Shown one piece after another: positions 37,044-47,000 of a DNA stretch of 64,000 bases (its first letter is position 1; every line of letters begins with the position of its first letter). The notes under the pieces are model-generated. The model ran no database searches. It saw nothing but the letters and a program-made list of their open reading frames with translations, and was not told the origin of the DNA. The stretch lies in the NCBI RefSeq assembly GCF_025144665.1, contig NZ_CP102294.1, positions 1,116,001 through 1,180,000 on the forward strand, given 5' to 3'. The translations under genes were made by a program, and so were the position numbers. The stretch is from Alistipes ihumii AP11 (GTDB lineage: Bacteria > Bacteroidota > Bacteroidia > Bacteroidales > Rikenellaceae).

Positions 37044-37493
37044 CTACTGCTGGAGCAACTTCTTCACCGCTTCGGAAATCGCGCGGCCGTCGGCACGGCC
37101 GGCCAACTGCTTCGTAGCGACGCCCATCACCTTACCCATGTCGGACGGCGCTTTGGCTCCCACCTGTTCGATAATGGCTTTCAGAGCGCTCTCCAGCTCG
37201 ACCCCGCTCATCTGAGCAGGCAGGAAACCTTCGAGTTCGGCGGCTTCGGCCAGTTCGTTCTCGGCCAGTTCGGGACGACCGCTTTCGGTATAGACGGCGG
37301 CCGACTCGCGGCGCTGCTTGACCAGCTTCTGGACGATTTTCAGCACGGCGCCGTCGGCTATCGTTTCGGAGCCGTCGGCCGTCTTGGCCAGCAGGATTTC
37401 GGACTTGACGGCCCGCAGCGCGGTCAGGCGCACTTTTTCCTTGGCGAGCATAGCGGCCTTGATTTCATCGTTGATCTGTTTTTCGAGACTCAT
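37044..37493 (-). CDS. GatB/YqeY domain-containing protein
   Basis: 149 residues from the ATG at 37493. All-helical YqeY fold: MSLEKQINDEIKAAMLAKEKVRLTALRAVKSEI, the central QRRESAAVYTESGRPELAENE and the C-terminal MGKVMGVATKQLAGRADGRAISE. This domain occurs at the tail of GatB, where it binds tRNA, and as free proteins whose role is unclear. A -7 box TAACTTTG lies at 37528-37521. It is divergent from the large exported protein gene at 37641, with about 150 bp between starts. Confidence 0.93.
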   Translation of the reverse strand: MSLEKQINDEIKAAMLAKEKVRLTALRAVKSEILLAKTADGSETIADGAVLKIVQKLVKQRRESAAVYTESGRPELAENELAEAAELEGFLPAQMSGVELESALKAIIEQVGAKAPSDMGKVMGVATKQLAGRADGRAISEAVKKLLQQ

Positions 37494-37584
37494 GGCATCT
37501 TCGTTATTGATCGTTTTACGCAAAGTTAGCAAATTTTCCCCGAACAACGGTCCGCAAGAACGGCACATCGCAGTTGGGCCGCCG

Positions 37585-37615
37585 TTTGCCCAAGCGAGGA
37601 AATATGTTATTTTTG
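37585..37615 (+). promoter_or_regulatory. Consensus promoter of the exported (alpha/alpha) protein gene
   Basis: TTTG (37585-37588), exactly 19 bp, TATTTTTG (37608-37615): full match to the Bacteroidota consensus. It lies 25 bp before the ATG, so the leader is about 18 nt. Confidence 0.85.
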
Positions 37616-37640
37616 TACCGTAGAACTAACCCCAAAACGA

Positions 37641-40328
37641 ATGAACCGAAAACTTTTCGCCCTGATCTTCGCCGGACTGTGCGCATTTCCGGCCCTTCTG
37701 ACCGGAGGCGACGCTCCGGAACGAACGATCACCGTCTTGTGGAAAAATGCTCCGGCCGAGGTCTCCCTGCAAGCCGAAAACGGCCGGATAGGCTCCGTCC
37801 GCGCCGTCCGGGGACAGGCGACCCGTCGAAAGGACGCGCTCCGCTTCGCGCCGGGCGCCGAAGCCGCCGTCGCCTGCCGGATCGACAGCGCGCGAACGCA
37901 AGCCGGCCCCGAATCGACGCTGATTCACGTCCGGGCCGGCAGCAGCTCGTTCTCCTTCTTCCTGCGGGACGTCGGCTCCGAGAACCCGATCTACATCCCG
38001 GCCTACGGCACGATCGTACTGCCCGGAGGAGACGACCGAAGCTACGACGAAGCGGAAAACGACATCCTGTCGAGAAAAAATCTGACCAAGATCCAACGGA
38101 TCGAGCGCGAGCCGGAAACGTCCTTCGCGTCGGCCTCGGCCCGGACACGCCGCTCCAACGTCCCGATCTGGCTGGGACTGAGCCGCGACATGCGGATGTT
38201 CGAGATCGCCGAGGAACTCGAGGACACCTATCTGGACGAGAAAGTGATCAAGCCGATGAACTCCTCTTCGGCCGTCGTATTGCCCGAAACGTCTCCGACC
38301 CATATCGAATACCGCTACGCGCTGGGGCGCGGCGTGGGCGTCATGGACAATATCCGCCGAAGACTCGAGGACGGAGTGCTGCCGATCTATCACTCGGAAA
38401 TGACCGACGACGACATCGTCTACCGCAGCACGTCGTTCGTGTCGCTCGCCGGAACGCCTCTGAACGAGCGGACGGTGCGGGGCACGCACTACCTGATTTC
38501 CGACCGGCACTCCGCCGGCCGGGTATTCACCGACGAACAGTCGAAGCAACTGGAGCAAGTACAACGGCAAGACACGGCCGCCAAACCGCTCGTAGCGCTG
38601 TATATCCGGACGATCGCGGAAAACACGGGCTCCGTCCCGCGTTACGCATGGTTCAAGGCGCCGCGTCCGTCGGCCGCCTACCGCTTCGACAGCGGGCGGG
38701 GCTACACCGGCTTTTCGGAAAACCGCATAAGCTGCATATCCAAAGTGGACGGGAAAGCCCTGCATGAAGAAGAAACCGCCATACTGCTCCGGCCCGGCCA
38801 ACGGATAGAAATCGATTTTCTCATCCCGCACGAGCCGGTTTCGGCCGAAACGGCCGATGCGCTGACCCGGGAGAACTTTTCCGACCGGCAAGTCGAATGC
38901 AAGGCCTACTGGCAGAAAAAACTCGGCCGGGCCGCCCGCATCCGGCTGCCCGAAAAGCGAATCGACGAGATGCTCCGGGCCGGCCTGCTCCATCTCGACC
39001 TGATTACGTTCGGGACGGAACCCGACGGAACGCTGGCCGCGAACGTGGGCGTATACTCGCCCATCGGCACCGAAAGCGCCCCGATCATTCAGTTCTACGC
39101 TTCGATGGGACTGGAGCAGCAGGCCAAACGGGCGCTGAACTACTTTCTGGACACCCAGCAGCCCGACGGGAACATCGAAAACTATAACGGCTACACGGTC
39201 GAAACGGGAGCGGCGCTGTGGTCAGTCGGCGAATATTTCCGCTACACGCGCGACCGGGCATGGATCGAGCAGATACGCCCCAAGCTACTCAAAGCCTGCG
39301 ACTACCTGATGCGCTGGCGGGCCAAAAGTTTCGACGAAAAGCTGCGCGGCAAGGGCTACGGCATGATCGACGGCAAGGTGGCCGACCCGGAAGATCCTTT
39401 CCACCAGTTCATGCTCAACGGATACGGCTATCTGGGACTGAGCCGGATGGCCGAAACGCTGGGTGCCATCGACCCCGCCTGCGGCGACAGTCTCCGCCGC
39501 GAGGCCGAGGCATGGAGACAGGACGTCAGGGAGTCGTTTTTCCAGTCGCTGGCCCGGTCGCCCGTCGTACCGCTGGGCGACGGCACATGGTGCCCCACCG
39601 CCGCTCCATGGGCAGAGGCCCCGGGCCCCCGCCTGCTGTTCCTGAAAAACGAGAAGTTCCGCTCGCACGGAACCTTCACCGTCCCCGACGGACTGCTCGG
39701 CCCGATGTATCTGGTATTCTGCGAGGTGATCGAACCCGACGAGCCGGCGGCGCGCATGTTGCTCGACTACCACAGCGAGCTGATGTTTCAGGAAAACTCG
39801 GCCTTCAGCCAACCCTATTACAGCCGCCACAACTGGTATCAGGCCAAAACGGACATGGTCAAACCGTTCCTGAGCACATATTACCACACGGTAGCCCCCC
39901 ATGCCGACCGGCAGACCTATACGTTCTGGGAACACATGTACAAGCTGTCGGCCCACAAGACCCACGAGGAGGCCAACTTCCTGATGGAAACCCGCTGGAT
40001 GCTCTACATGGAGGATGCCGACACGCTGCATTTGTTCCGGGTCGCTCCCCGGGCCTGGTTCGCCGACGGCGAGCGGATCGACCTCGAAGGCGTCCGGAGT
40101 TATTTCGGACGGATCGACGCCCGGGTTCGCTCCCATGTCGGCGAGGGATACATCGAGGCGACCGTCACGTGCGACCCGAAGCGGAAACCGTCGCGGTTGG
40201 CGGTTCGCCTGCCGCATCCTCAGGGCAAAAAACCCGTCCGGGTAACCGGCGGCCGGTATGACGAGACGACGGAGTCGGTCCTCATCGACGACTTCGACGG
40301 CGAAGCCTCGATCCGCCTCGAATACTGA
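37641..40328 (+). CDS. Exported glycosidase-like (alpha/alpha)-barrel protein
   Basis: 895 residues. Signal peptide about 1-22. A beta-rich N-terminal region (about 25-420) contains a supersandwich-like part, then a six-hairpin region (about 440-760) with typical landmarks: YSPIGTESAPIIQFYASMG, LDTQQPDGNIENYNGYTVE, ALWSVGEYFRYTRDRAWIE and FHQFMLNGYGYLGLSRMAE. The end (about 770-895) is a beta domain. Overall this is the layout of exo-acting glycoside hydrolases such as GH78, GH95 or GH65 relatives, but I do not recognise a specific family. Acidic residues in the barrel (DGNIE, TRDRAWIE) are candidates for catalysis. It is monocistronic, with its own consensus promoter and a hairpin behind. 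Confidence 0.75.
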   Translation: MNRKLFALIFAGLCAFPALLTGGDAPERTITVLWKNAPAEVSLQAENGRIGSVRAVRGQATRRKDALRFAPGAEAAVACRIDSARTQAGPESTLIHVRAGSSSFSFFLRDVGSENPIYIPAYGTIVLPGGDDRSYDEAENDILSRKNLTKIQRIEREPETSFASASARTRRSNVPIWLGLSRDMRMFEIAEELEDTYLDEKVIKPMNSSSAVVLPETSPTHIEYRYALGRGVGVMDNIRRRLEDGVLPIYHSEMTDDDIVYRSTSFVSLAGTPLNERTVRGTHYLISDRHSAGRVFTDEQSKQLEQVQRQDTAAKPLVALYIRTIAENTGSVPRYAWFKAPRPSAAYRFDSGRGYTGFSENRISCISKVDGKALHEEETAILLRPGQRIEIDFLIPHEPVSAETADALTRENFSDRQVECKAYWQKKLGRAARIRLPEKRIDEMLRAGLLHLDLITFGTEPDGTLAANVGVYSPIGTESAPIIQFYASMGLEQQAKRALNYFLDTQQPDGNIENYNGYTVETGAALWSVGEYFRYTRDRAWIEQIRPKLLKACDYLMRWRAKSFDEKLRGKGYGMIDGKVADPEDPFHQFMLNGYGYLGLSRMAETLGAIDPACGDSLRREAEAWRQDVRESFFQSLARSPVVPLGDGTWCPTAAPWAEAPGPRLLFLKNEKFRSHGTFTVPDGLLGPMYLVFCEVIEPDEPAARMLLDYHSELMFQENSAFSQPYYSRHNWYQAKTDMVKPFLSTYYHTVAPHADRQTYTFWEHMYKLSAHKTHEEANFLMETRWMLYMEDADTLHLFRVAPRAWFADGERIDLEGVRSYFGRIDARVRSHVGEGYIEATVTCDPKRKPSRLAVRLPHPQGKKPVRVTGGRYDETTESVLIDDFDGEASIRLEY

Positions 40329-40356
40329 TCGCGACTTGCCGGTAGCGACCGAATGC

Positions 40357-40385
40357 AATCCCCGCTCTCGTAAAGAGCGGGGATT
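40357..40385 (+). terminator. Hairpin behind the glycosidase-like gene
   Basis: A 12-bp perfect stem AATCCCCGCTCT / AGAGCGGGGATT with a 5-nt loop, 28 bp after the stop. The T-tract is poor. Confidence 0.75.
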
Positions 40386-41361
40386 CGTCGTATAAAGCGG
40401 TTCGGAATATCTGCTACGGACGGTCCGTCACGGGGGAAACGCGCCCTCGCCACGACAGTCGTATAGGCCCCATAGACCCGTGCCTATACAATACGGCGAA
40501 ACCCGGCGGACACATCGTCGGCCTGCGCGGGAAAGCAGCCATAGAAACGGACCCAGAAAACACGGGGACGACAAAAACGGCAGGACAATTCGAGCAGCCG
40601 CTCGAGTTGCAACCGCGCTTACGCAAGATCTTTCTCACTGATTGTCATTCGGTAGTATTCACTGCTGGTACCGAATCTCCGCATACGCTCACTAAAGGAC
40701 CATATCGGCCGAAAAGCGGTCCGAATCGCAGGCAACGATTCGGCAGATACTCCCGCGCCCGTCGTTTCCGGTCCTTATCCTTTCAGAGCCCCTTTTTGTC
40801 AGCAGCCCGCTTTCGGCAACGACTTCGGTATGACGAGAGATGCGCGGTCACCGGACACGGCAATACGCCTCGGGAAAATCGGCGTAAGCCCCGGCCCTCA
40901 TCGCCCCGAATTGCCGACGAAACCGATATGGTAGCGAGGCAGCCTTATCACGCCTCAACACCGTTTCTGTCCGGCAAGGTCTGACCAGATCCGGCGGCGG
41001 CCTGCCTCACGCTCCGACGGCCGAGACGGCAGGAACCGTCCTATAGCGGAACCGCAGGAGGCAAGAGTACGACTGGCTTCTATTTCCGATACGAGACTCG
41101 CCGCCGGCTTTACCCGACGGACAAGACACGCCCGCCGTCCGCGCGGCTTCTTCCATCCGACCGAAGCCGGGACCGCCCCCTTGCGGCCGAACCGAACAGC
41201 CGGCAGCCGCTCCCCGGACCGTAAGACCGTACCGATGCCGGCCGAACAAAGCCACAAAGCGCCGTGCGAAAATCACCGATAGCTTCCGAGCCTCCGCGCC
41301 AAACGACGCGAGGAAACGCCTCCCTTTCGTCACGCGCCAAGCCCGGATTGCAGCGAAACAA
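40386..41361. other. Convergent intergenic region, no gene recognised
   Basis: Nearly 1 kb with no supported gene, RNA or repeat. The open frames present are arginine- and proline-rich GC artefacts. Confidence 0.5.
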
Positions 41362-41391
41362 TAAAAGCCGTAGCTTATCGCTACGGCTTTC
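41362..41391 (-). terminator. Rho-independent terminator of the DUF4840 gene
   Basis: AAAGCCGTAGC / GCTACGGCTTT, 11-bp stem with loop of 5. On the minus strand it is followed by TTTTATTGTTT. Confidence 0.9.
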
Positions 41392-41421
41392 TGTCCGAAA
41401 CGGCTCGAAGATAAGCCGGAG

Positions 41422-42027
41422 TTATTGCGCTTTCGCCATGCTAAATTCCATAGACATCGGCTCGAAATTCGGAATAGACACGTCCGCTCCCTCCTCGTCC
41501 TGGACGGAAATCCGCATTACCGTCAGCGTGAACTTCAGATTAGAGGTCTCGAGTTCATAATCTCCGACATCCTCCGCTGAGATCCGGCTTTCGATATTCA
41601 GTACGGCAGGCTCCGCATCCGGACTTTCCGACGGAACGGGCACCGTGGCTTTCAACGGTTCGGGAGCCATTCTGAAAGAAACGCTATCCTGAGCCTCGCT
41701 GAGCGCCGGAGTATAGCCTACGCTGTATTTTATGTCGCCCAGCATTTCGACAATCGCCGGCGCCTCCTCCTCTCCATAGAGAGAAACAATGATGTCCTTC
41801 ACGGGGAAAGCATCGAAATAAATCGTATCCCTGTCCACTTTGACACTCACCTCGGCTCCTTCGGAGGTTCCGCCTTCGCTGCTCTCCGTTTTCTCGTTGT
41901 GGGTGACCTCCGCCGTCCGCACGGTACCGACATAATTCCCGTACATATCGCTGGCAGAGGGAAGCGTTCCTCCGCCTCCGTTATCATCATCGCACGATGC
42001 GAATCCTACTGTTCCGACCACGAGCAA
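41422..42027 (-). CDS. DUF4840-type lipoprotein with a probable frameshift in its signal peptide
   Basis: 201 residues if read from a TTG at 42027. The mature part starts at a lipobox GFASC followed by DDDNGGGG and is beta-rich (DMYGNYVGTVRTAEV, DTIYFDAFPVKDIIVSLYG, YELETSNLKFTLTVMRISVQ), as in DUF4840 proteins. The usual start is missing. An ATG at 42070 opens with MNTKIQASSLLAG, a perfect lipoprotein n- and h-region, but is out of frame by one base; dropping one G near 42026 would join the two into a normal signal. So either a one-base insertion inactivates the gene, a sequencing error is present, or the TTG is used. Confidence 0.75.
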   Translation of the reverse strand: MLVVGTVGFASCDDDNGGGGTLPSASDMYGNYVGTVRTAEVTHNEKTESSEGGTSEGAEVSVKVDRDTIYFDAFPVKDIIVSLYGEEEAPAIVEMLGDIKYSVGYTPALSEAQDSVSFRMAPEPLKATVPVPSESPDAEPAVLNIESRISAEDVGDYELETSNLKFTLTVMRISVQDEEGADVSIPNFEPMSMEFSMAKAQ

Positions 42028-42070
42028 GGCTGCCCGCGAGCAAACTGCTGGCTTGAATTTTCGTATTCAT

Positions 42071-42555
42071 AAGAATTTTTCTTATACCTTAAATTAAAAT
42101 ACAATTACAGTTAAGCAGTCGACTGTCTTGGAATTCCGAATAAATAGATGTTCGGATAAATCCGAACGTTGCATCCTTTTCAACCGGTTGAAACAAATTA
42201 CATAAAATAATATCGGAACTTCCGCTTATCCTAACGCCTTCCATATTCACATCCTGCGGCGCGAGGCTATGTTCGACCGGCAATTTACGTCCCCGGCATG
42301 GATCCGCCGGAAATTTTCGCCCGCCAACGGGCCGTATCCGTCAATGACCCGCGCCCGGCAGCCTCCCTCATAGAACAACGCGCGCCTCCGGCTCGGGATT
42401 AGCGGGAAACAGGATGCAATCGGACGCGTGAAAACGCATCCGACAAGACAAAACGTTCCCAAACGGGAACAAAATGTGTACTTAATATCGGATTTTCGGA
42501 CTCGATTCCGTTTTTCCGGCCATGCAAAACGACCGGCAAAAGACTGTTTTTCAAC
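42071..42555. other. Intergenic region, no gene recognised
   Basis: The left part (42070-42250) is AT-rich and is the upstream region of the DUF4840 gene. The right part is GC-rich and empty up to the tRNA terminator. Confidence 0.5.
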
Positions 42556-42587
42556 GAAAAAACAAAAAAGGCGTACTTTTGTACGCC
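42556..42587 (-). terminator. Terminator of the tRNA-Lys gene
   Basis: Minus strand: GGCGTAC-AAAA-GTACGCC then TTTTTTGTTTTTT. It lies 8 bp behind the tRNA. Confidence 0.95.
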
Positions 42588-42594
42588 ATTCTTG

Positions 42595-42667
42595 TGAACC
42601 AGCCGGGGCTCGAACCCGGGACCCCAACATTAAAAGTGTTGTGCTCTACCAGCTGAGCTACTGATTC
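42595..42667 (-). tRNA. tRNA-Lys (anticodon TTT)
   Basis: 73 nt without encoded CCA. Acceptor GAATCAG pairs with CTGGTTC (one G-U pair); D arm GCTC-AGCTGGTA-GAGC; anticodon stem CAACA/TGTTG with loop CTTTTAA, anticodon TTT; variable region GGGTC; T arm CCGGG-TTCGAGC-CCCGG; discriminator A. It reads lysine codons AAA and AAG. Single gene with its own terminator. Confidence 0.98.
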
Positions 42668-42789
42668 TCCGTTTTTTTCGGTGGTGCAAAGATAACCAGT
42701 TTTTTCGTTAAACCAAAAAAATCATGTTCCAAATAGAGACGAGACCCTCTCGCGGCACCTTTTCGCCCGGCATCGGCGGATCGACACGT

Positions 42790-42990
42790 CACGGCAGTAT
42801 GCCGATCGCGGCATCGACCGCTCCGAACCGTTGTTCTCGAGCGTTTCCAGACCGACGATCACGGTCATCAGTTCCACGCGGTCATTCGTCGTCAACCGGA
42901 AATCGGCGCTGAGCTCCTTGCGGTACGGTCCGCTCATCAGCACGATTCCGAATCCCCGGACCGGCATTGCCGAGCGACGAGCCGAGCACC
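42790..42990 (-). pseudogene. Decayed partial copy of rnhA
   Basis: On the minus strand, about 200 bp match the first half of rnhA (43056-43520) nearly codon by codon: [30 protein letters not shown], continuing [14 protein letters not shown], against the same block in the intact gene with a few substitutions. The GSSLGNxGPG segment precedes it in another frame because two bases are missing. Similarity fades after the ETLENNG block. It lies directly behind the parent gene, same strand. This is a truncated tandem duplicate, not expressed as a useful product. Confidence 0.85.
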
Positions 42991-43055
42991 CTCCCTTCGG
43001 TAAGACACGGGCGGGAAAAGTCCCGCACGCGGAAAGCGGTCCGGAAACGAACTGC

Positions 43056-43520
43056 CTACGCCTCGTCTCCCGGACGGTATCCGCGATCCTCGAACAAGTT
43101 CGGCGACTGCGAAGCGGCAACGGCCAGACGATCGCAACGTTCGTTCTCGGGAATGTCGGCATGTCCCTTGACCCAAACAAAACGCACGCTGTGACGCCGA
43201 TAGACGCGTAGGAAGCGCTGCCACAGGTCGGGATTCTTCTTATCCTTGAACCCTTTTTTCTCCCAGCCGAACACCCAGCCTTTCTCGACTGCGTTGACCA
43301 CATACTGCGAGTCGCTGTACACGGTCACCTCGCAACCGTCGTTCTTGAGGGTTTCCAGACCGACGATCACGGCCATCAGTTCCATACGGTTGTTCGTCGT
43401 CAGCCGGAAACCGGCGCTGAGCTCCTTGCGGTACGGCCCGCTCATCAGCACGATCCCGAATCCCCCGGGACCGGGATTTCCGAGCGACGAGCCGTCGGTA
43501 TACATCGTTATTTTCGACAT
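43056..43520 (-). CDS. rnhA: Ribonuclease HI
   Basis: 154 residues. The RNase H fold carries its acidic residues: Asp9 (MYTDGS), Glu47 (NNRMELM), Asp70 (VYSDSQYV) and a late Asp in NERCDRLAV. The basic handle region ([21 protein letters not shown]) and [10 protein letters not shown] are typical. It removes RNA from RNA-DNA hybrids, including primers and R-loops. It is preceded by the DksA gene with a terminator between them, so it is transcribed separately. A mutated partial copy of this gene lies behind it at 42790-42990. Confidence 0.97.
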   Translation of the reverse strand: MSKITMYTDGSSLGNPGPGGFGIVLMSGPYRKELSAGFRLTTNNRMELMAVIVGLETLKNDGCEVTVYSDSQYVVNAVEKGWVFGWEKKGFKDKKNPDLWQRFLRVYRRHSVRFVWVKGHADIPENERCDRLAVAASQSPNLFEDRGYRPGDEA

Positions 43521-43536
43521 AATCTGCTTTCGACAT

Positions 43537-43565
43537 AAAAAAGAGGGTTCTCGAACCCTCCTTTT
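43537..43565 (-). terminator. Rho-independent terminator of the DksA-like gene
   Basis: Minus strand: GAGGGTTC / GAACCCTC stem followed by TTTTTTATG, between the dksA-like stop (43600) and rnhA. Confidence 0.9.
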
Positions 43566-43599
43566 ATAAAGAATACGAATCTGGCGGCCTGCGGACGCG

Positions 43600-43986
43600 C
43601 TACTTGTGCGACTCGCCTTTCGCCTCGATGCAGAGCGTGGCGTGCGGCACGATCCGCAGACGCTCCTTGGGAATCAGCTTGCCCGTTTCGCGACAAATCC
43701 CGTATGTCTTGTTCTCGACGCGGACGAGCGCCGCCTCCAGATGCTGGATAAATTTCAATTGCCTTTGCGCCAGCCTTCCCGATTCCTCCTTGGACAACGT
43801 AGCGGCCCCTTCCTCCAATACCTTGAACGTAGGAGAGGTATCCTCTATGTCATTGCTGGAAGTGTGCGTAATCGTGGAACGTAGCAAATCGTAGTCAGCC
43901 TTTGCCTTCGCCAGCTTCTCCAGTATGATCTGCTTGAACTCTTGGAGCTCCTCGTCAGAATACCGCGTTTTTTCATTCTCAGACAT
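43600..43986 (-). CDS. DksA/TraR family transcription factor, two-cysteine type
   Basis: 128 residues. A long coiled-coil region (about 10-85, [27 protein letters not shown]) is followed by the C-terminal zinc-finger-like segment [25 protein letters not shown]. Only two of the four DksA cysteines are present (the second of each CxxC is replaced), as in the Cys-poor DksA group, so zinc binding is weakened or absent. DksA-type proteins enter the RNA polymerase secondary channel and work with ppGpp. It is common in Bacteroidota directly downstream of ileS, as here (93 bp gap), suggesting one transcription unit. Confidence 0.92.
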   Translation of the reverse strand: MSENEKTRYSDEELQEFKQIILEKLAKAKADYDLLRSTITHTSSNDIEDTSPTFKVLEEGAATLSKEESGRLAQRQLKFIQHLEAALVRVENKTYGICRETGKLIPKERLRIVPHATLCIEAKGESHK

Positions 43987-44079
43987 GGCCTTGCATTTTA
44001 GTTGTTCGGTGATAAAAATAGCGCTATTTTATGAATAAACAAACTATTTCGCACGGCTCCGCGAATAATGCCGGACAGG

Positions 44080-47000
44080 CTATGCCTTTTCGACCGACAA
44101 ACCGACTTTCAGATCGTCGATCTCGATCTCCTGCGCCCCGGGCATCGCCGACGCATCGGCCATAGCGACCGAAACGGCCAACGTCTGCGCGGCAATGTAG
44201 TCGCCGAACGATTCGACCGCCCCGGCAAGCGCCTCGTGGCGCCCGATCGTCACGCGGATCTTGTCCGTCACGTCGAAGCCGCTCTCCTTGCGAATGTTCT
44301 GGATGCGGTTCACCAATTCCCGTGCCACACCTTCGCGCCGCAGTTCCTCTGTCACAGTGATATCCATAGCGACGGTCAGTTTGCCCTCCGTAGCCACCAG
44401 CCATCCCGGCATATCCTCCGACGTGATGTCGAAATCGGCTGCGGTAGCCTCGACCCGCACGCCGTCGACATCGGCCGTCCAACGGTCCGTACGCTCCAGT
44501 TGCGCGATGTCGGCCTGCGAGAAAGCGGCGACCAAAGCCGAGATCCGCTTCATCTGCTTCCCGTAGCGGGGCCCCAGCGTCTTGAAGTTCGGCTTGATGC
44601 GCTTGGTGATAACGCCCGTCGTATCCTCGATGAACTCGAGCCGCTTGACGTTCACCTCGCTCAGGATCAGGCTCTCGACCGCCGCGATATGCTCCTTGAG
44701 CGCCGGGTCGAGCACCGGAACGACGATTCTCGACAGCGGCTGACGCACTTTGATACCCACTTTGCGCCTCAGGGCGAGCACCATCGACGAAACCTTCTGA
44801 GCCAGCGACATCTTCTCTTCCAGATCGGCATCGACCAGCGACGGGTCGCTCGACGGGAAGTCGCTCAGGTGGACCGACGCGTCGCCGTGACGGCCGCTGA
44901 CGGCATTCAGGTCCGTAAATATCCGATCCGTAATGAACGGCGCGAACGGAGCGGCCAATTGCGCTACGGTCTCGAGGCAGGCGTACAGCGTCTGATAGGC
45001 CGCCAGCTTGTCGCGCGTCAGTCCGCCGCCCCAGAACCGTTTGCGGTTCAGCCGCACGTACCAGTTCGACAGGTTCTCGCAGACGAACTCCTGAATCGCG
45101 CGGGCGGCGGGAGTCGGATCGTAGGACTCGAGCGAATCGGTCACCGTGCGCACGAGCGTATGAAGCAGCGAGATGATCCAACGGTCGATCTCGGGACGCT
45201 CCGCCACAGGCACTTCGGGCTCCGCCCCGGTGAAGGAGTCGATGTTGGCATAAAGCGCGAAAAAGCTGTACGTATTGTAAAGCGTGCCGAAGAACTTGCG
45301 GCGCACTTCGTCCACGCCCTCGACGTCGAACTTAAGATTGTCCCACGGCTGGGAATTCGAGATCATGTACCAGCGCACGGCATCCGAGCCGTACTTCTCG
45401 ATCACTTCGAACGGGTCGACGGCATTGCCCAACCGCTTGCTCATCTTGTTGCCGTTCTTGTCGAGCACCAGTCCGTTCGAGATGATATGCCGGAAAGCGA
45501 CGCTGTCGAACAGCATCGTGGCCAGCGCATGCAGCGTGAAGAACCAGCCCCGCGTCTGATCGACGCCCTCGGCCACGAAATCGGCCGGGTAAACCCGACG
45601 GAACTCCTCTCCGTCGATTTCGAACGGATAATGCGCCTGCGCGTAGGGCATGGCTCCCGAGTCGAACCACACGTCGATCAGGTCCGGCTCGCGCATCATG
45701 CGCTCGCCCCGACTCGACACGAGCACGATCTGATCGACATACGGACGGTGCAGGTCGAATTTAGCGTAATTTTCCTTGCTGAAATCGCCCTCGGCGAAAT
45801 CCTTCAGCGGATTCTCGGACATGAAGCCGGCCTCGACCGAACGGTCGATCTCGGCTTTCAGCTCGGCGACCGACCCGATGCACTTCAGCTCGCCGTGATC
45901 CTCCGTAGCCCAGATCGGCAGCGGAGTTCCCCAGTAGCGCGAGCGCGAAAGGTTCCAGTCGACGAGGTTTTCGAGCCACTTGCCGAAGCGGCCCGAGCCG
46001 GTACTTTCGGGCTTCCAGTCGATCGTACGGTTCAGCGCGATCAGGCGGTCCTTGACGGCCGTCGTGCGGATGAACCACGAGTCGAGCGGATAGTACAGCA
46101 CAGGCTTGTCGGTACGCCAGCAATGGGGATAGTTGTGCGTATGCTTCTCGATGCGGAACGCCTTGCCCTCGAACTTGAGCTTCATGCAGAGATCGACGTC
46201 GAGCGTCGGATCGGCCTCGCTCAGCGCCGGGTCGTAGGCATTCTTGACGAACCGCCCCGCGAACTCGCCGTAGGCCGCCGCATCGACGTGCGTGCGGACG
46301 AACTCGGGATCGAGGTCCTCCAGACGGAAGAACTTGCCCGTGCGGTCGACCATCGGCTGACGCTTGCCCGCGCGATCGACGACCACCAGCGGCGGGATGC
46401 CGCTCTGCTTGGCCACCCGGTCGTCGTCGGCGCCGAACGTCGGCGCGATATGCACGATGCCGGTACCGTCCTCGGTCGTCACGTAGTCGCCGGTGATGAC
46501 GCGGAACGCATCGCCGTCGGGCGCGATCCAAGGGAGCAACGGCTCGTAGCGGATGCCTGCCAGGTCCTTGCCCACGTACTCGCCCTCGACACGGAACGGT
46601 ACGTTTTTGCCGCCGGCCTCGTAGCCGTCCATCGGAAGGTCTTCGTTCTTCTTCGGGAAATAGGCCGGGCACAGGTCTTTGGCCAAAAAGACGGTAAGCG
46701 GAGTGCCCGTATAGGGATTGAACGACCGCACGCGCACGTAGCGGATAGCGGGCCCCACGGCCAGCGCCGTGTTCGAAGGCAGCGTCCACGGCGTCGTCGT
46801 CCATGCCATGAAGTACACGTCGCCGTCGGCCCCGTCGAACAACCGTTCGCTCTGCTGGTCGCGCACGATGCGGAACAGGGCCGTGCAGGTCGTGTCCTTC
46901 ACGTCGCGGTAACAGCCGGGCTGGTTCAGCTCGTGATTGCTGAGGCCCGTACCGGCCGCCGGCGAGTACGGCTGAATCGTATAGCCTTTGTAAAGAAGCC

